Assembly (NCBI GenBank): GCA_900537185.1
Contig: LS999829.1
Location: 474,047 to 538,046 of the forward strand
Length of the DNA: 64,000 nt
Direction: 5' to 3'
Origin: Cytophagales bacterium Alg240-R148
GTDB lineage: Bacteria > Bacteroidota > Bacteroidia > Cytophagales > Cyclobacteriaceae
The notes beneath the pieces were generated by a model. It was given only the letters and a program-made list of their open reading frames with translations. It did no database searches and was not told the origin of the DNA. This document shows, piece by piece, positions 53,575 through 62,570 of this stretch. The position numbers were made by a program, and so were the translations under genes. Positions within the stretch are counted from its first letter, which is position 1, and the number at the start of each line of letters is the position of its first letter.

Positions 53575-55227
53575 TTAAGCAAAAAAGCCTTTTAATTCAT
53601 CCTCAAAATACATTAAAGCATTTTGAATAGGAAGTGGCAATCCACCTCCAAGGGCACACAAGGACCCTTTCTCCAGGGTTTCCAATAGATCGTCCATTAG
53701 CTCTCTATCTATTTTAAACGACTCGTGCTGTGCTTTATGCAGCATTTCGGCGCCTCTAACGGATCCTAAGCGGCAAGGAAAACACTTGCCACAACTTTCA
53801 TCTGCTGTAAACTCAAACAAGTGTTCTAGATACTGAATTAGAGGAAAAGCTTCTGGAATGCACACGATCGAGGCATGCCCCAACAAAAACCCTTCCTTTT
53901 GAAATGTCTCAAAGTCGATACTCAATCGATCAATTGCTGATATCGGCACCAAGCCCCCTAATGGCCCACCGATGTGCATGGCCTTCACAGGTACTTTGAA
54001 GCCTCCGCCCAATGTTTCAATTACAGTTCTTAACGGGGTGCCCATGTCTACTTCGTACATTCCGGGCTTGTTAAAGCAGCGATCCAAACTCACTAATTTG
54101 GTTCCTGAAGACTTTTCGGATCCAATGGAAGTAAATTCAGCAGCACCATGGTTTAAAATATGGTGCACCGAAGCCAAAGTTTCAACGTTGTTTACCACGG
54201 TAGGTTTGTTGAAAAGACCTTCTTGTGTTGGATACGGCGGGCGGACCCGCACTTCTGGTCTTTGCCCTTCAATAGAAGACAAAAGAGCCGTTTCTTCACC
54301 GCATATATAAGCACCTTGCGCCTTGATAACTTTAAAATCAAAATTAAAACCAGTTCCAAGAATATCGTTTCCCAACAAATTGGCCGCTCTTAATTCTTGA
54401 ATGGCCTTTTCAGTAGTTTCAACGGATTCTGGGTATTCTCCTCTAATGTATACTACTCCCCATTCTGCTCCAACCATGTAACCAGAGGCCATCATGCCGT
54501 ACAGCACCAAATGGGGTTGCTTTTCTAACAAATAACGATCAGAATAGGCTCCTGGATCCCCTTCATCCGCATTACAAACTATAAATTTAACATCAGAATC
54601 TGTATTTTTACACGATTCTAACTTATATCCTTTAGGGAACCCTGCTCCACCTCTACCGCGCAGCGCCGAAGCTTTCATTATTTCTATTAGCTCGTTTTGG
54701 TCTTTCTCCAAAAGGCCTTTAAACCCTTGGTACAACTTGTCAACTCCTTGAAAAGGTTGGGTTAATATAGGCGTACCATGGCAATAAACATTGTACGTAT
54801 CTTCTTGGTAAGGCACTGCTTCCTTTACAATGGAAGCAATTTCTTCGTCCGTCTTATCCGAATAATTTTTGCCGTTATAATGAAAGGCACCATTCTCATG
54901 GCACCTGCCCAAACAACACATGTGTCCAACTTCCTCTTCTTTAAAGTGCTTGTTAAGAGAAGTTTTTACACCATCTTGGGTTCCTGCCATCATACAAACA
55001 CTTCCCGAACAGGTGTACACCTTTTTGTTCTTGTTATCAGGTTTTAAAAAATCATAGAAAGTGGTAGCACCGTAGGTATTGGCCGTACCCATCAAAAAAT
55101 CATTGGCCAGGCTTTTCATTTCATCTTCAGAAGGGGTGCCAGAGGCAGTGGCAGCATCTCCTAATTTCTCAAATAGATTGCCGTGCAATCCTTTTCTACC
55201 TGAAAGTTCGCTTAGGTTCTTAGACAT
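53575..55227 (-). CDS. fdhB: formate dehydrogenase beta subunit (NuoE-NuoF fusion)
   Basis: A 550-residue protein. The N-terminal NuoE-like thioredoxin-fold 2Fe-2S domain (~40-145) has YTCSGSVCMMAG and MCCLGRCHENG. The NuoF-like part contains the FMN/NADH-binding ALRGRGGAGFPKGYK (~190), CNADEGDPGAYSDR and GAYICGEETALLSSIEGQRP; the 4Fe-4S motif is SCGKCFPCRLG (~470). It hands electrons from the alpha subunit to NAD+. The fusion replaces the separate gamma (FdsG) subunit of other soluble enzymes. It is the first gene of the operon; the start has a good Shine-Dalgarno site. Confidence 0.93.
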   Translation of the reverse strand: MSKNLSELSGRKGLHGNLFEKLGDAATASGTPSEDEMKSLANDFLMGTANTYGATTFYDFLKPDNKNKKVYTCSGSVCMMAGTQDGVKTSLNKHFKEEEVGHMCCLGRCHENGAFHYNGKNYSDKTDEEIASIVKEAVPYQEDTYNVYCHGTPILTQPFQGVDKLYQGFKGLLEKDQNELIEIMKASALRGRGGAGFPKGYKLESCKNTDSDVKFIVCNADEGDPGAYSDRYLLEKQPHLVLYGMMASGYMVGAEWGVVYIRGEYPESVETTEKAIQELRAANLLGNDILGTGFNFDFKVIKAQGAYICGEETALLSSIEGQRPEVRVRPPYPTQEGLFNKPTVVNNVETLASVHHILNHGAAEFTSIGSEKSSGTKLVSLDRCFNKPGMYEVDMGTPLRTVIETLGGGFKVPVKAMHIGGPLGGLVPISAIDRLSIDFETFQKEGFLLGHASIVCIPEAFPLIQYLEHLFEFTADESCGKCFPCRLGSVRGAEMLHKAQHESFKIDRELMDDLLETLEKGSLCALGGGLPLPIQNALMYFEDELKGFFA

Positions 55228-55233
55228 AATATT

Positions 55234-55239
55234 CTCCTT
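55234..55239 (-). promoter_or_regulatory. Shine-Dalgarno site of fdhB
   Basis: AAGGAG on the minus strand lies six bases before the ATG at 55227, confirming the start of the formate dehydrogenase operon. Confidence 0.6.
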
Positions 55240-55257
55240 GAATTATAAAAATAAGAC

Positions 55258-55282
55258 TTCCAATTCAAAAAATCGATTGGAA
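55258..55282. promoter_or_regulatory. inverted repeat in the fdh leader
   Basis: TTCCAAT and ATTGGAA flank an 11-base spacer. It lies 30 bases before the fdhB ATG, just downstream of a TATATTTG -7 box at 55296-55289 (minus). It would cover the predicted transcription start, so an operator is plausible. The -33 element is not clear. Confidence 0.5.
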
Positions 55283-55377
55283 ACCCAACAAATATAGTAC
55301 AAGGAGCGAAATCTAAAAGAAATATTGATCAATAATGGTTCTAAATTAGGAAGAACACCCTACCTAGATGCTGCCCG

Positions 55378-56169
55378 TTATTTTTTGTAATATTTCATTG
55401 CTTCGGGAACTGAAGCTTTTAAGTCTTGTATTCTTTTATCATGAGAAGGGTGGGTACTCATGAACTCAGGCTGTGCACTGCCCCCAGACATACTTTTCAT
55501 GCGCTCCCAAAAGGCTGGAGCTGCGTTGGGGTCATACCCTGCCATCGCCATAAAAATTAGTCCTATTTTATCTGCTTCAGATTCGTGGGTACGGCTATAA
55601 GCCAATACACCCAATTGAGAACCCAACCCTGCAGATTGTAAAAATATTTGTTCTGTCATAGTTGGGTTAGAACCCATGGCAGACGACAACGAACTCAACC
55701 CCATGTTAACTGCCATCCCTTGGGACATTCTTTCGGCTCCGTGGTTGGCAATGGCATGTGCCACTTCGTGCCCCATTACTACTGCTACCCCAACTTCATC
55801 TTTACACACCGGCATGATGCCAGTATAAAAAGCTACCTTTCCGCCAGGCATACACCAAGCATTTACCACATCCTCTTCTATTAAATTAAAATCCCATGAA
55901 AACCCTTGAAGACTAGAAGAAGCTCCAATAGAAGCCATATACGCCTCAACTGCAGTTTTAATTTTCCCTCCAACACTTTTAATCATTGCACTTTGCGCTT
56001 GATTGGAAGACAACTTACTTTCTTTAATCACTTTTTCGTATTGTTGAAAGCTCATTGGAAAGATTTCTCCGTTTGAAACTACGTTGAGTTGTTTTCTTCC
56101 GGTTACTGGGACACTTGCGCAAGCATACAATAAGGTTATGGCCAAGGTTAAAGCTGCAATTCTTTTCAT
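55378..56169 (-). CDS. M48-family metallopeptidase, lipoprotein
   Basis: A 263-residue zinc peptidase. The signal has a lipobox (LLYACASVP). The zinc site is HEVAHAIANHGAERM (~135), and the third ligand region is EADKIGLIFMAMAGYDPNAA. A final STHPSHDKRIQDLK is typical of this family (LoiP/YcaL/BepA-like). It is thought to degrade misfolded outer-membrane proteins in the periplasm. A TATATTTG -7 box lies at 56194-56187 (minus strand) 17 bases upstream of the start. It is divergent from the FAH gene. Confidence 0.93.
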   Translation of the reverse strand: MKRIAALTLAITLLYACASVPVTGRKQLNVVSNGEIFPMSFQQYEKVIKESKLSSNQAQSAMIKSVGGKIKTAVEAYMASIGASSSLQGFSWDFNLIEEDVVNAWCMPGGKVAFYTGIMPVCKDEVGVAVVMGHEVAHAIANHGAERMSQGMAVNMGLSSLSSAMGSNPTMTEQIFLQSAGLGSQLGVLAYSRTHESEADKIGLIFMAMAGYDPNAAPAFWERMKSMSGGSAQPEFMSTHPSHDKRIQDLKASVPEAMKYYKK

Positions 56170-56289
56170 ACAAACATAATTTTACTCAAATATAATCTTA
56201 TCCATAGGTATTACGAAAGATTTTAAATGATTATTGAGTAAGTCAATATTAATTTTTAATCTTGTGGTAAAATCAACCCTATTATTAAA

Positions 56290-56898
56290 ATGAATATATA
56301 CGCCATAGGAAGGAATTACACGGAACACATTGAAGAATTAAACAATGAGCGTCCCAAAGACCCCGTAGTTTTTATGATGCCGGACACTGCTTTGTTGAGA
56401 AATAACGACCCTTTTTACCACCCCGATTATTCCAACGATATCCACCATGAAATTGAGGTTGTAATTAAGGTTTCTAAACAAGGTAAAAACATTCAGGAGC
56501 AATTTGCACACAAGTACTATGAAGAAATAGGGTTGGGAATTGATTTTACTGCACGTGACTTGCAGCAAAAAGCCAAGGAAAAAGGGCTCCCATGGACAAT
56601 TGCCAAAGGGTTTAATGGTTCCGCTCCCATTTCCTCTTTTGTTTCGAAAACGACTGTAGATTTAAACAATCTGAATTTTTCACTAGAAGTTGATGGAGAA
56701 AAAAGGCAAAATGGCAACACGTCTATGATGTTGTTTAACTTTGACTTTATCCTAGCGTATCTTTCTAAATACTTTACGCTAAGACCAGGAGATTTAATTT
56801 ATACTGGAACTCCTAAAGGGGTAAGTGCTGTTAAAATTGGTAACAGGTTGGTTGGTTATATGGAAGATAAAAAAATGTTGGATTTTGAGGTTAAGTAA
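56290..56898 (+). CDS. fumarylacetoacetate hydrolase family protein
   Basis: A 202-residue FAH-domain enzyme of short FAHD1-like type. The core shows YAIGRNYTEH, PVVFMMPDTALL, and the metal-binding acidic pair in DIHHEIEVVIKV (E-x-E), with a further Asp in IGLGIDFTARDLQQKAKEKG and the C-terminal GDLIYTGTPKGVSAVKIGNR. Such enzymes cleave acylpyruvates or decarboxylate oxaloacetate with Mg2+. The substrate is not determined by the sequence. The M23 peptidase gene follows with a one-base gap. Confidence 0.92.
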   Translation: MNIYAIGRNYTEHIEELNNERPKDPVVFMMPDTALLRNNDPFYHPDYSNDIHHEIEVVIKVSKQGKNIQEQFAHKYYEEIGLGIDFTARDLQQKAKEKGLPWTIAKGFNGSAPISSFVSKTTVDLNNLNFSLEVDGEKRQNGNTSMMLFNFDFILAYLSKYFTLRPGDLIYTGTPKGVSAVKIGNRLVGYMEDKKMLDFEVK

Positions 56899-56899
56899 A

Positions 56900-58786
56900 T
56901 TGAGGTTGAATAAATTAATACTTGTTTTTTTTATGGTTGGTTCCTATGTGCAAGCACAGATGCCCAACCCAGGCACAGATTTTTATGCCGATGTAGATAA
57001 AGATTACTACCTTTTTCCCATTGCACCAGGCAAAATAAGTACGCTGGCTGGCACCATGGGAGAATTGAGAACTACCCATTTTCATATGGGCTTGGACATT
57101 CGAACAAACGGCACCATAGGCTTACCGGTATTAGCTGCAGCTGATGGATACATTTCTAGAGTGGCAGTAAGAACCAGTGGATATGGCTATGCTTTGTATG
57201 TAACCCACCCCAATGGAACCACTACTGTATACGCCCATTTGAACGGGTTTGCTGGAGCCATTGCTTTGCATGTACGCAACCACCAATACATTAAAAAGAG
57301 TTTCAACACCAACTTATACCTCAAAAAAGGACAATTTAAAGTATCAAAGGGCGACACCATCGCATTTTCAGGAAATTCAGGCAGTTCAGGTGGCCCCCAC
57401 CTGCATTTTGAAATAAGAGATAAAAATCAAAATGTACTCAATCCGCTAAAATATAATTTCTCAGAAATTGAGGACACCAGAGCGCCTGTCATAAAAAGCG
57501 TGTCCTTCACTACGCTAGGGGATGGCGCTCGGATAAACGGTCAAATTGGTCGATTCCAATACAACCAATTGCTTTATTCAAAAAACAAAGGTTATTATTT
57601 AAAAGACAGTATCTATGCTTCTGGTTCTATTGGCATGGAAACCTATGCTTTTGATTTAATTAACCATGCCAACTTTAAATGTGGCATTACAAAAATAGAG
57701 TTGGAAATAAACAACAAAACCATATTTAACCAACAAATTGACAAACTTAGTTTTTCAAACCAGCGCAGTATTTATGCCCATTACAACTACTGGAATTACA
57801 AATCGAGTGGCGAAAAACACAACAAATTGTACATTGACAATGGGAACTTTTTGAAAATATTCAACGCAGACAACAAAGGTAAAATACAAATTGAAGAAGG
57901 CAAGAAATACCATTTAAAGGCTACTTTTACGGATAGTTATGGTAATTACACCACTTTTACCTGCAACATTAAAGGGGATAAAGACAAACTAGTAAAAACA
58001 GAAACTCAATTACAAGAAAGTTCCCTGTATGCATTCCACCAAGATTTATTGGTTTTAAAAAGCAACAAGGTAAAGGCCCAAGAATTGCCCCAAGCCTTTG
58101 ACTCTTTGTATACTCTTAACGGCAACACCTATTATGCAACGCACATGGATGAGCCATTGGTGCGGAGCATCAACGAACAATTCCACACCGAACTTCAATT
58201 TAAAAACAAAGTACCAGCGTCTAGAAAATACACTTACTTTGAAGACCGATTAAAAGTAACTTTCCCTGCCTATGCTGTGTTTGAAGACCATTTCTTACAA
58301 ACCCAACTTAACAACAGCGAAGCAATCGAAAGTTTTGTTATTGGTGACCCTTCTAGGTTTGCACTTAGAAAATCAATTGCGGTTCAATACACACCAAAAG
58401 GCCAGTACAAACAACAAAAGGCAGCAGTATACAGCAACAACTACAACAGATTAAGTTATGTAGGAGGAAGCTGGAACAATGGTCAAATATCGTTTAAGAC
58501 AAGAACGTTCGGAACTTTCGTTATTAAAGAAGACACCATCCCTCCAAGCATTAGAGTGGTGAGGGTAGATAAAAACAGACTGACTTTCAAGATTTCCGAT
58601 GACCTTTCTGGCATCAAAAGTTTTAAAATGAAAGTAAACGGAAAATGGGTGTTAATGAATTACGACTACAAAACAACGATCATAAATTCAGAAAAATTAA
58701 ATAATGCACAACCATTTTCTGGGCCAGTTGTTTTAGAGGTTGTAGACAATATGAATAACAAAAAATTATACCAAACAAAACTTTAA
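56900..58786 (+). CDS. M23-family metallopeptidase
   Basis: A 628-residue peptidase. The only in-frame ATG upstream (56825) lies inside the FAH gene and adds an unrelated leader; a TTG at 56900 directly after the FAH stop gives a clean signal peptide (LNKLILVFFMVGSYVQAQ), so this start was chosen (TTG at 56906 is also possible). The lysostaphin-like domain shows HFHMGLDIR (first His and Asp, ~60) and HLHFEIRD (HxH, ~168), all zinc ligands. The C-terminal ~430 residues are beta-rich without known motifs. It probably cuts peptidoglycan cross-links or regulates amidases in the periplasm. Confidence 0.88.
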   Translation: MRLNKLILVFFMVGSYVQAQMPNPGTDFYADVDKDYYLFPIAPGKISTLAGTMGELRTTHFHMGLDIRTNGTIGLPVLAAADGYISRVAVRTSGYGYALYVTHPNGTTTVYAHLNGFAGAIALHVRNHQYIKKSFNTNLYLKKGQFKVSKGDTIAFSGNSGSSGGPHLHFEIRDKNQNVLNPLKYNFSEIEDTRAPVIKSVSFTTLGDGARINGQIGRFQYNQLLYSKNKGYYLKDSIYASGSIGMETYAFDLINHANFKCGITKIELEINNKTIFNQQIDKLSFSNQRSIYAHYNYWNYKSSGEKHNKLYIDNGNFLKIFNADNKGKIQIEEGKKYHLKATFTDSYGNYTTFTCNIKGDKDKLVKTETQLQESSLYAFHQDLLVLKSNKVKAQELPQAFDSLYTLNGNTYYATHMDEPLVRSINEQFHTELQFKNKVPASRKYTYFEDRLKVTFPAYAVFEDHFLQTQLNNSEAIESFVIGDPSRFALRKSIAVQYTPKGQYKQQKAAVYSNNYNRLSYVGGSWNNGQISFKTRTFGTFVIKEDTIPPSIRVVRVDKNRLTFKISDDLSGIKSFKMKVNGKWVLMNYDYKTTIINSEKLNNAQPFSGPVVLEVVDNMNNKKLYQTKL

Positions 58787-58787
58787 C

Positions 58788-59234
58788 ATGGAACTAACTA
58801 TTGGTGCTAATGTCCCGGCCTTTGAAATAGCAGATCAAAACGGTGAAATCATTCGACAAAAAGACCTACTAGGTAAAAAATTTGTGCTCTTTTTCTACCC
58901 AAAAGATAACACACCAGGATGCACAGCCGAGGCCTGCAACTTAAGAGACAATTACAGTGCACTTCAGGCTGCTGGTTACGAAGTTTTTGGGATCAGTTCA
59001 GACAGTGAAAAATCGCACTTGAAATTCATTGATAAACACGACCTGCCTTATTCCTTGTTGGCAGATACTGAAAAAAAAGTACACGAGCTTTTTGGTACTT
59101 GGGTAGAGAAAAAAATGTATGGAAGAACGTACATGGGAACGGCTAGAACAACTTTTTTAGTGGATGAAAAAGGGGTCATCACCGATATTATTAACAAAGT
59201 TAAAACAAAAGAACACGCCGCTCAAATCCTGTAA
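58788..59234 (+). CDS. bcp: thiol peroxidase, Bcp/PrxQ type
   Basis: A 148-residue peroxiredoxin that reduces peroxides using thioredoxin. The peroxidatic Cys in TPGCTAEACNLRDN (~45) is followed by a resolving Cys five residues later, as in 2-Cys atypical Bcp. FVLFFYPKDNTPGC and ARTTFLVDEKGVITD are conserved. It starts one base after the M23 stop, so FAH, M23 and Bcp form one operon. A strong terminator follows. Confidence 0.95.
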   Translation: MELTIGANVPAFEIADQNGEIIRQKDLLGKKFVLFFYPKDNTPGCTAEACNLRDNYSALQAAGYEVFGISSDSEKSHLKFIDKHDLPYSLLADTEKKVHELFGTWVEKKMYGRTYMGTARTTFLVDEKGVITDIINKVKTKEHAAQIL

Positions 59235-59273
59235 ACAGCAGTTCAGCAAGCCCTGAAAGCGGTTTAACGATAC

Positions 59274-59320
59274 AAAAACTAATCTGACGGAAAATACGTT
59301 GAACCGACAGATTAGTTTTT
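59274..59320 (+). terminator. strong hairpin terminator after bcp
   Basis: AAAAACTAATCTG (59274-59286) and CAGATTAGTTTTT (59308-59320) form a perfect 13-base-pair stem, extended inward by CGG/CCG after one mismatch. It separates the FAH-M23-Bcp operon from the transporter gene. Confidence 0.93.
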
Positions 59321-59382
59321 CTTTAAATTTATACTATTTTTACTACCTAATTTTATTTGGTTAAGGACAAAACAGTTCAAAT

Positions 59383-62300
59383 TTGAAGGCATATTTATCC
59401 AAATTACTGGGGGTAAGAAAAAAAGAAGTAGGTAGGGTAGTTTATCTGCTTTCTATGGGCTTTTTCTCAGGTATTTTTATAGCTACGTTTCAAGCAAGCT
59501 CCTACGCTCTATTCATCACCCATTTTGAAGAGAGCACGGATCTCCCTATTGCCATTGTAATATCCGGTTTATTGGGCATGGTCTTCACCTATATTTATTC
59601 CAAACTTCAAGTAAGAATATCCTATAGATACCTAACCATTGGGATTCTGTTGTTTCTTTTTACGAGTATTGCTGCTTTGGCTTATGGGTTTGTCAATTTT
59701 AAGGGGTACAACAATCTCTTTTATATTGCTTTTGTATTAATTGTTCCCTTTTCTTATTTATTGATGCTCATTTTCTGGGGCATTTTTGGACGAGTCTTTA
59801 ATGTAGGACAGGCTAAAAGGATTATAGGCAACATTGATTTGGGTCAGATGCTGGCCACTCTCGGTGCTTTTTTTGCGATTGCTTTCATTACAGATTCCAA
59901 TTTTTTGTTCGATCAAGCGCTGCTTTCCACTGAAGATCTTATATACTTTTCATTGGTGGCCATTGGAGGGTGTATTTTTACTTTTTATTTTGTAACTAAA
60001 AACTATGAATTCAGCCAGTCCGAGATGAAATTGGTGCATGAGGATCGAAAAGAAATCACCATCCCTGAACTCGGCAAAAACAGATACCTGTTTTTATTAA
60101 GTAGCTTCATCATTGTATCTATGATTGTAGTTACATTTATTGACTTCTCCTTTGCCAACGTAATTACAGCCCGTTATACCGATCAAAATGCATTGACCAG
60201 TTTTATTGGTTTTTTTGAAGGCACTGTAATCATATTTAGTTTTCTCCTTCAAACATTGGTTACCGACAGGATCATCCACCTTTATGGATTAAGAATATCC
60301 CTACTCGTTAATCCCATACTCATTGTTGTGATCATCACTGCCTCTGTTGCTATTGGCGTATTCTTAGGGTATACACCAGAAAACAGTTACTTTTTGTTTT
60401 TCTTTATAGCCATAGCTGGGGCAAAACTATTTATTGCCTCCATCAAGGATGCCATTGATTCGCCTACATTTAAGTTGTATTTTCTGCCTATTCCAATCAA
60501 CTTAAGGTTGGATGCCCAATCCAAAATTGAAGGAGTAGTCAATGCTACTGCTTATTCCATTGGTGGTATCCTCATTATTCTCATTAGTAAGATACAAGCT
60601 TTTAATTTATTGTACATCTCTATTTTTGCCATTCCATTTTTAATTCTTTGGTATGTCATCATCCAACGGATGTACCACAAATACAACGATGCCTTACAAG
60701 GAGCGCTCCGTTCTGGGATGACGGAAGAAAAACAACACGCCGAAAATTTCACGGTCAAATCCATATTGGAAAAGTCCTTAGAATCCAATACCGACCAAGA
60801 CGTACTTTTCACACTAAAGATGATGGAGAGGCTCGAACCGACTTTGTTCGAAAATACCATCATCAACCTCTCTGATAACGACAATAAAAACATATCAGAA
60901 TTTGTTCAAAACAAGTTGTCCCAAATTGACTTGGACTACAACGTCAATTCAGAAACCAAGAGTTTAGCAAAAGCAGCCTTAGCGGGCCAAGAACAATCCG
61001 AAGTATTGTCCATCCCCCCTAACAGATTATTAAAACTCAGTAAGTCTGTTGATTACCAAGACAGGGTATTGGCCGTAAAATATTTGCGCAAGCTCATAAA
61101 CGATGACAATATATTTGTATTATTGGAATTGCTCCGAGACATTGACATACGAGTAAAAAAAGAAGCCCTCATAACGGCCAGAGTTGTAAACAGAAAGGAA
61201 ACATACAACACTTTAGTAGAACAATTGTCGAGTAGCTATTTTTGTCAATATGCAGCGGATGCCTTGGTTTCCGGCGGACAACAAGCCCTTGAAATTCTGG
61301 AATCTTCTTTCCACAGAAGCGGTCAGACGGATGAAGTAATGAGAAAAATTGTCCAAGTAATTGGTCGCATTGGTGGACAACAGGCCATCGCGCTTTTATG
61401 GGACAAAATTGATTTTCCGGACAGAAAAGTGGTACGCCAGGTGTTAATTTCTTTGCGGCATTACAATTACCAAGCCAGTGGGTTTGAAGCGTCTAATATT
61501 AAGTCGATACTAGAACATGAAGCCAGCAAAACCATATGGAATCTCGCAGCAATAAAAGAGCTACCAGATGAACCAGCCTATATGGAAGTTAGAAATGCTC
61601 TGAAAGAAGAAATTAAAGACAATTACGATGATATTTTTATGCTGCTGTCGTTGCTTTATGACCCTGCTGCGGTGCAGCTGGTGAAGCACAACCTAGAAAA
61701 GGGCGACTCGGAAAGCATCACTTATGGGATGGAACTCATGGCCTTGTTTATTGAGCCAGATATAAAAGACAAGTTATTTCCTTTGTTGGACGATGTAAGT
61801 GTTGCAGAAAAAATAAGAAAACTGCAGGATTATTTCCCTAGAGAGAACTACTCTGCCTTTGAAGTAATCACCTACTTGATGTCTCGCAACTACAACCTTA
61901 CCAACCGCTGGACAAAAGCTGCTGCAATCAATACGCTTATCTCCTTACCGGATTACAAAATCAACAATGAGTTGCTTTCACAACTCTTTAATCCAGATAT
62001 TTTATTGCGACAGACCGCCGGGTGGGTTATTTACAACAAAGACCGAGAGAGCTATAATTCGGTAACGAACCGGCTGCTTCCAGAAGAAAAAAGAGCATTG
62101 GACGAAGCCATGTCTCAAAATAGTCTTACCGAAGGCCTGGAAGATGGTTTTTTTCTTCATTTTGAAGTATGCCAACGGCTTAAAGAAATGGTACTCTTCC
62201 GTCCATTGCCCGGGGTTATGATATCTGAAATAGCCGACAACATTAAAATGGAAAACCTTGAAAGAGGCCAAGAATACTTTATTGAACAAAATGAAGATTC

Positions 62301-62565
62301 TTCCGAGATTTTAATAATGGCGTTGGGAAGTGCCACCATCCACTACCCTGAAGGGGAGGCCATATTGAATTCTGGAGATGTTATTGGTGAAATAACCAAT
62401 TCAGAGCAAGGCAAAGCTATTGACAAGGTAAAAGCAAATGAAACCACTGTTTTGTTTACGATTACCAACCATGATTTTTACAACATCATGGCCAACCAAC
62501 ACGAAATGGCTCATATTTTAATTGAGCACATTAAAGAAAACATTGAAAATATTAATCAGCATTAA
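59383..62565 (+). CDS. nucleotide-transporter-like membrane domain fused to HEAT repeats and cNMP-like domain
   Basis: A 1060-residue protein. The start is TTG; the upstream frame has a stop before any ATG. Residues ~15-430 hold about 12 membrane helices with the look of ADP/ATP (NTT/TLC) carriers or MFS relatives (FWGIFGRVFNVGQAKRIIGN, IDLGQMLATLGAFFAIAFIT). A charged linker and HEAT-type repeats follow (~530-830: RVLAVKYLRKLINDDNIFVL, DIDIRVKKEALITARVVNRK). The last ~110 residues form a cyclic-nucleotide-binding-like beta roll (GQEYFIEQNEDSSEILIMAL, NSGDVIGEITNSEQGKA), but the Arg that binds the cNMP phosphate is not where expected. The next gene begins five bases later. It may be a sensor rather than a transporter. 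The fusion is secure; the role is inference. Confidence 0.85.
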   Translation: MKAYLSKLLGVRKKEVGRVVYLLSMGFFSGIFIATFQASSYALFITHFEESTDLPIAIVISGLLGMVFTYIYSKLQVRISYRYLTIGILLFLFTSIAALAYGFVNFKGYNNLFYIAFVLIVPFSYLLMLIFWGIFGRVFNVGQAKRIIGNIDLGQMLATLGAFFAIAFITDSNFLFDQALLSTEDLIYFSLVAIGGCIFTFYFVTKNYEFSQSEMKLVHEDRKEITIPELGKNRYLFLLSSFIIVSMIVVTFIDFSFANVITARYTDQNALTSFIGFFEGTVIIFSFLLQTLVTDRIIHLYGLRISLLVNPILIVVIITASVAIGVFLGYTPENSYFLFFFIAIAGAKLFIASIKDAIDSPTFKLYFLPIPINLRLDAQSKIEGVVNATAYSIGGILIILISKIQAFNLLYISIFAIPFLILWYVIIQRMYHKYNDALQGALRSGMTEEKQHAENFTVKSILEKSLESNTDQDVLFTLKMMERLEPTLFENTIINLSDNDNKNISEFVQNKLSQIDLDYNVNSETKSLAKAALAGQEQSEVLSIPPNRLLKLSKSVDYQDRVLAVKYLRKLINDDNIFVLLELLRDIDIRVKKEALITARVVNRKETYNTLVEQLSSSYFCQYAADALVSGGQQALEILESSFHRSGQTDEVMRKIVQVIGRIGGQQAIALLWDKIDFPDRKVVRQVLISLRHYNYQASGFEASNIKSILEHEASKTIWNLAAIKELPDEPAYMEVRNALKEEIKDNYDDIFMLLSLLYDPAAVQLVKHNLEKGDSESITYGMELMALFIEPDIKDKLFPLLDDVSVAEKIRKLQDYFPRENYSAFEVITYLMSRNYNLTNRWTKAAAINTLISLPDYKINNELLSQLFNPDILLRQTAGWVIYNKDRESYNSVTNRLLPEEKRALDEAMSQNSLTEGLEDGFFLHFEVCQRLKEMVLFRPLPGVMISEIADNIKMENLERGQEYFIEQNEDSSEILIMALGSATIHYPEGEAILNSGDVIGEITNSEQGKAIDKVKANETTVLFTITNHDFYNIMANQHEMAHILIEHIKENIENINQH

Positions 62566-62570
62566 AAAGC

